Origin: UBA3263 sp964586765
Lineage (GTDB): Bacteria > Bacteroidota > Bacteroidia > Bacteroidales > Muribaculaceae
DNA length: 52,859 nt
NCBI GenBank assembly: GCA_964586765.1
Contig: CAZPHN010000016.1
Span: 1-52,859, forward strand
Direction of reading: 5' to 3'
Positions 50,940-52,859 of the stretch are shown piece after piece. The position numbers and the translations under genes were made by a program. Position 1 is the stretch's first letter. Each line of letters starts with the position of its first letter. A model generated the notes under the pieces. That model saw only the letters and a list, made by a program, of their open reading frames with translations. It did not search any database and was not told the origin of the DNA.

Positions 50940-51271
50940 GACGCTTCATTATTAATTGGTTTAACGGTAACGTTCCCAACGGTATCATGTTGAGCGGTTG
51001 CCAAGAGTATTCCAAAGTCATCATCCCTTTCTATATGAAACAGCGATGCTTGGAGCGACCGGTTCTCGCCCTCCGAAAGCATGTTTGAGAAGAAAGGAAA
51101 GAGATGTTTAGACACATAAGTCCGTTCGCTCAAAGGCATTGCGAGACATACCGGCAGACCGTTACTCTGACGGTAACTTTCGCTATACTCGAAGGTATAT
51201 TGACGGGGATTGTCCTGCTCGGTCAGTATCCCGGCTTCTATTCCGTTAATCAATACGTAGCAGCGGCGCAT
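50936..51271 (-). CDS. hipS: HipS-like protein (free HipA N-terminal subdomain)
   Basis: 111 residues matching the HipA N-terminal domain alone: YVLINGIEAGILTE, QYTFEYSESYRQ, LPVCLAMPLSERTY, FPFFSNMLSEGENRSLQASLF and DDFGILLATAQHDTVGNVTV. In the tripartite HipBST systems of Gram-negative bacteria this separate piece acts as the antitoxin for HipT. The gene lies 3 nt after hipB and overlaps hipT. Notably, the protein contains no tryptophan; in the E. coli system a HipS tryptophan is reported to enter the kinase active site (from memory). Confidence 0.85.
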   Translation of the reverse strand: MRRCYVLINGIEAGILTEQDNPRQYTFEYSESYRQSNGLPVCLAMPLSERTYVSKHLFPFFSNMLSEGENRSLQASLFHIERDDDFGILLATAQHDTVGNVTVKPINNEAS

Positions 51272-51274
51272 AAA

Positions 51275-51478
51275 TTAGTCCTTTAGTGAGATATTTAGTT
51301 GCAGTCCAAGGGTGTCAAGCACAGCCATAAGCGTCTTAATCTGAGGGTTACCCGTACCCCTTTCGATACTGACAAGGGTATTAATGCCCACTCCGGCTAA
51401 TGCCGATAGTGTCGGCTGGTCAATATTAAGTGACTTCCGGCGCGATTTGATTACCTGTGCAATCTGGTCTATATCCAT
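51275..51478 (-). CDS. hipB: HipB-like HTH repressor
   Basis: A 67-residue XRE-type DNA-binding protein: IAQVIKSRRKSLNIDQPTLSALAGVGINTLVSIERGTGNPQIKTLMAVLDTLGLQL. The ATG at 51476-51478 is chosen; a longer frame starting at a TTG (51526) would begin inside the promoter -7 box and include an operator. It is the first gene of the hipB-hipS-hipT operon and presumably represses it through the two inverted repeats that flank the promoter. Confidence 0.88.
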   Translation of the reverse strand: MDIDQIAQVIKSRRKSLNIDQPTLSALAGVGINTLVSIERGTGNPQIKTLMAVLDTLGLQLNISLKD

Positions 51479-51487
51479 ATTAACAAT

Positions 51488-51505
51488 ATCACAATTTAGT
51501 GTGAT
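51488..51505. promoter_or_regulatory. hipBST operator O1
   Basis: Inverted repeat ATCACA-N6-TGTGAT between the predicted transcription start and the hipB ATG. Confidence 0.75.
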
Positions 51506-51513
51506 TTCACTGG

Positions 51514-51544
51514 CAAATATAAGCAATTTCCATCGTTCTTACAA
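51514..51544 (-). promoter_or_regulatory. hipBST promoter
   Basis: On the minus strand TTG (plus 51542-51544), 20 nt, TATATTTG (plus 51514-51521). It lies exactly between operators O1 and O2. Confidence 0.7.
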
Positions 51545-51549
51545 CAAAA

Positions 51550-51567
51550 ATCACATCAGACTGTGAT
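51550..51567. promoter_or_regulatory. hipBST operator O2
   Basis: The same ATCACA-N6-TGTGAT element as O1, extended to AAAATCACA/TGTGATTTT (51547-51570), 5 bp upstream of the -33 box. Centre-to-centre distance to O1 is 62 bp. Confidence 0.75.
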
Positions 51568-51749
51568 TTTACTTATATAGAATAACCCAATGCACTCACA
51601 AAATAGCTTGATTAAGGATTTTTAACAGAAGAAAGGTGGATTGGTAAAAAATTAGGTATTGTTGGCTAATTGGGAATATTGGTAGGATTTTTTAACGTTT
51701 GAGAGCATTTTTTATTAGCTGAAAAGTTTCCTATCTCAGCGGGTTTTGC

Positions 51750-51757
51750 TAATTTTG
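51750..51757 (+). promoter_or_regulatory. -7 box of the inositol-phosphate synthase gene
   Basis: TAATTTTG; a weak TTTC-type -33 box lies about 21 nt upstream. Leader of about 75 nt before the ATG at 51836. Nothing else is seen between O2 and this box. Confidence 0.5.
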
Positions 51758-51835
51758 CACCGACGTTGCCCGCAAGGCATCGTCCCGTTAATTATCTCAC
51801 GTCTTTTCAACAAAAAAGTAATAAACTGATCATTT

Positions 51836-52859
51836 ATGAGCAATTCAACCGTAAAACCCGCCGAGGGCAAGCTCGGTGTGCTGGTGGTTGGTCTCGGTGC
51901 CGTAACCACCACATTCATGACCGGCGTTCTCATGGCCCGCAAGGGACTTGCTAAACCCGTCGGCTCAATGACCCAGTATGACCGCATCCGCGTCGGCAAG
52001 GGCAAAGACAAGAAGTATCTGATGTACAAAGATATCGTTTCGATGGCAGAACTCGACGATATCGTATTCGGCGCATGGGACGTTTATCCCGCTAACGCTT
52101 ACGAGAGCGCAATCAACGCCGAAGTCCTCAAAGAAAAAGATATCAACCCCGTTAAGGATGAACTCGAGGCTATCAAGCCCATGAAGGCAGCCTTCGACAA
52201 GAACTACGCAAAGCGTCTTGACGGCGACAACGTAAAGACCGTTACCTCACGCTGGGACATGGTTGAACAGCTCCGCGAAGATATCCGCAAGTTCAAGGCT
52301 GAAACCGGCGTTAACCGCTGCGTGGTTCTCTGGGCAGCTTCAACCGAAGTTTACGTTCCTGTAAACGAGAATGTTCACTACACCCTCGCTGACCTCGAAG
52401 CAGCCATGAAGGCTGACGACAAGGAGAACATCGCGCCCTCAATGTGCTACGCCTACGCTGCCCTCTCTGAAGGTTGCCCCTTCATCATGGGTGCGCCCAA
52501 CACCACCGTCGACATCCCCGCAATGTGGGAACTCAGCGAAAAGACCGGTATGCCCATCGCCGGCAAGGACTTCAAGACAGGTCAGACCCTCGTTAAGTCC
52601 GGTTTCGCCCCCATCATCGGCACCCGTATGCTCGGTCTGAGCGGCTGGTTCTCAACCAACATCCTCGGCAACCGCGACGGTCTGGTACTTGACGAACCCG
52701 CAAACTTCCGTACCAAAGAGGTTTCCAAACTCTCTACCCTTGAGTCAATCCTCGTGCCGGAAGCTCAGCCCGACCTCTACAGCAACTACTACCACAAAGT
52801 GCGCATCAACTACTATCCCCCGCGCAACGACAACAAAGAAGGCTGGGACAACATCGACA
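51836..52859 (+). CDS. ino1: inositol-3-phosphate synthase (N-terminal part)
   Basis: Converts glucose 6-phosphate to myo-inositol 3-phosphate with NAD. 341 codons are visible and the gene runs off the right edge. LGVLVVGLGAVTTTFMTGVLMARKG is the NAD-binding start; VVLWAASTEVYVPV, FIMGAPNTTVDIPAM, IAGKDFKTGQTLVKSGFAPIIGTRMLGLSGWFSTNILGNRDG contains the substrate-binding and catalytic lysine region. In Bacteroides this enzyme begins the pathway to inositol phospho- and sphingolipids. The ATG at 51836 gives the start MSNSTVKPAEGKLG. Confidence 0.96.
   Translation, partial: MSNSTVKPAEGKLGVLVVGLGAVTTTFMTGVLMARKGLAKPVGSMTQYDRIRVGKGKDKKYLMYKDIVSMAELDDIVFGAWDVYPANAYESAINAEVLKEKDINPVKDELEAIKPMKAAFDKNYAKRLDGDNVKTVTSRWDMVEQLREDIRKFKAETGVNRCVVLWAASTEVYVPVNENVHYTLADLEAAMKADDKENIAPSMCYAYAALSEGCPFIMGAPNTTVDIPAMWELSEKTGMPIAGKDFKTGQTLVKSGFAPIIGTRMLGLSGWFSTNILGNRDGLVLDEPANFRTKEVSKLSTLESILVPEAQPDLYSNYYHKVRINYYPPRNDNKEGWDNID

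Noticed and set aside
1..52859. tRNA, rRNA, tmRNA and RNase P RNA genes
   Set aside because: Intergenic stretches were scanned by eye for cloverleaf arms and conserved core motifs; none was found.

Overview
The window looks like a chromosome segment of a Bacteroidales bacterium, most likely Muribaculaceae (the family is an inference; the order is well supported). The evidence is: many promoters of the Bacteroidetes type (TTG or TTTG, about 20 nt, then TAnnTTTG); gldE-gldD; an Omp28-type lipoprotein; DUF6029, DUF2723 and DUF4919 proteins; GH84 enzymes; a Wza/Wzc pair; and inositol-phosphate synthase. No tRNA, rRNA, CRISPR array or transposase gene was seen.

Left end (1-3509): the start of rpsL on the minus strand; a 1-kb region without a recognised gene that holds a canonical promoter, nested hairpins, a 59-codon small ORF, an 88-bp REP-like double hairpin and a terminator; then aroK, a divergent alanine-dehydrogenase-like gene and RNase HI. 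3556-16735 is a long minus-strand run: an outer-membrane beta-barrel, two tandem GH84 N-acetylglucosaminidases, a 1101-residue DUF2723 membrane protein, a polysaccharide deacetylase, queG, a WbqC-like protein, an SpmA-SpmB fusion and a RhuM-type accessory gene. recA (plus strand) meets a minus-strand group (a TPR/HTH sensor-regulator and two GIN-type adhesin paralogues) at a shared terminator. Wza/Wzc export genes follow on the minus strand.

From 24702 a plus-strand series runs: TlpA-like thioredoxin, DUF6029 beta-barrel, Omp28, a protein with a C-terminal sorting domain and a CCA/poly(A) nucleotidyltransferase. Next come a TPP riboswitch with thiG-thiC-thiH, flanked by telomere-like heptamer arrays, and an AraC regulator. 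34828-37647 is an AT-rich accessory patch (DUF1016 nuclease, AAA/DUF4143 ATPase with a 39-bp palindrome in its leader). A housekeeping block follows: glycosyltransferase, pfkA, gldE, gldD, phosphopantetheinyl transferase, an MptE-like protein and a small TPR protein. Then come a second DUF4143 ATPase, whose promoter is preceded by four 11-bp repeats at an exact 23-bp period, miaB and a DUF4919 protein.

The right end holds a truncated ATP-binding/HTH gene with an internal 12-bp repeat that broke the assembly (100 N), a second copy of the REP-like element exactly at the truncation point, a large thioredoxin-fold protein, birA, a tripartite HipBST-type toxin-antitoxin operon with two operators flanking its promoter, and the start of ino1.

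The most notable items are the HipBST operon and its operators, the symmetric DNA at both DUF4143 ATPase promoters, the REP-like element, the heptamer array that encodes the end of one gene and abuts a riboswitch, and the unexplained transcription unit at 437-1138.
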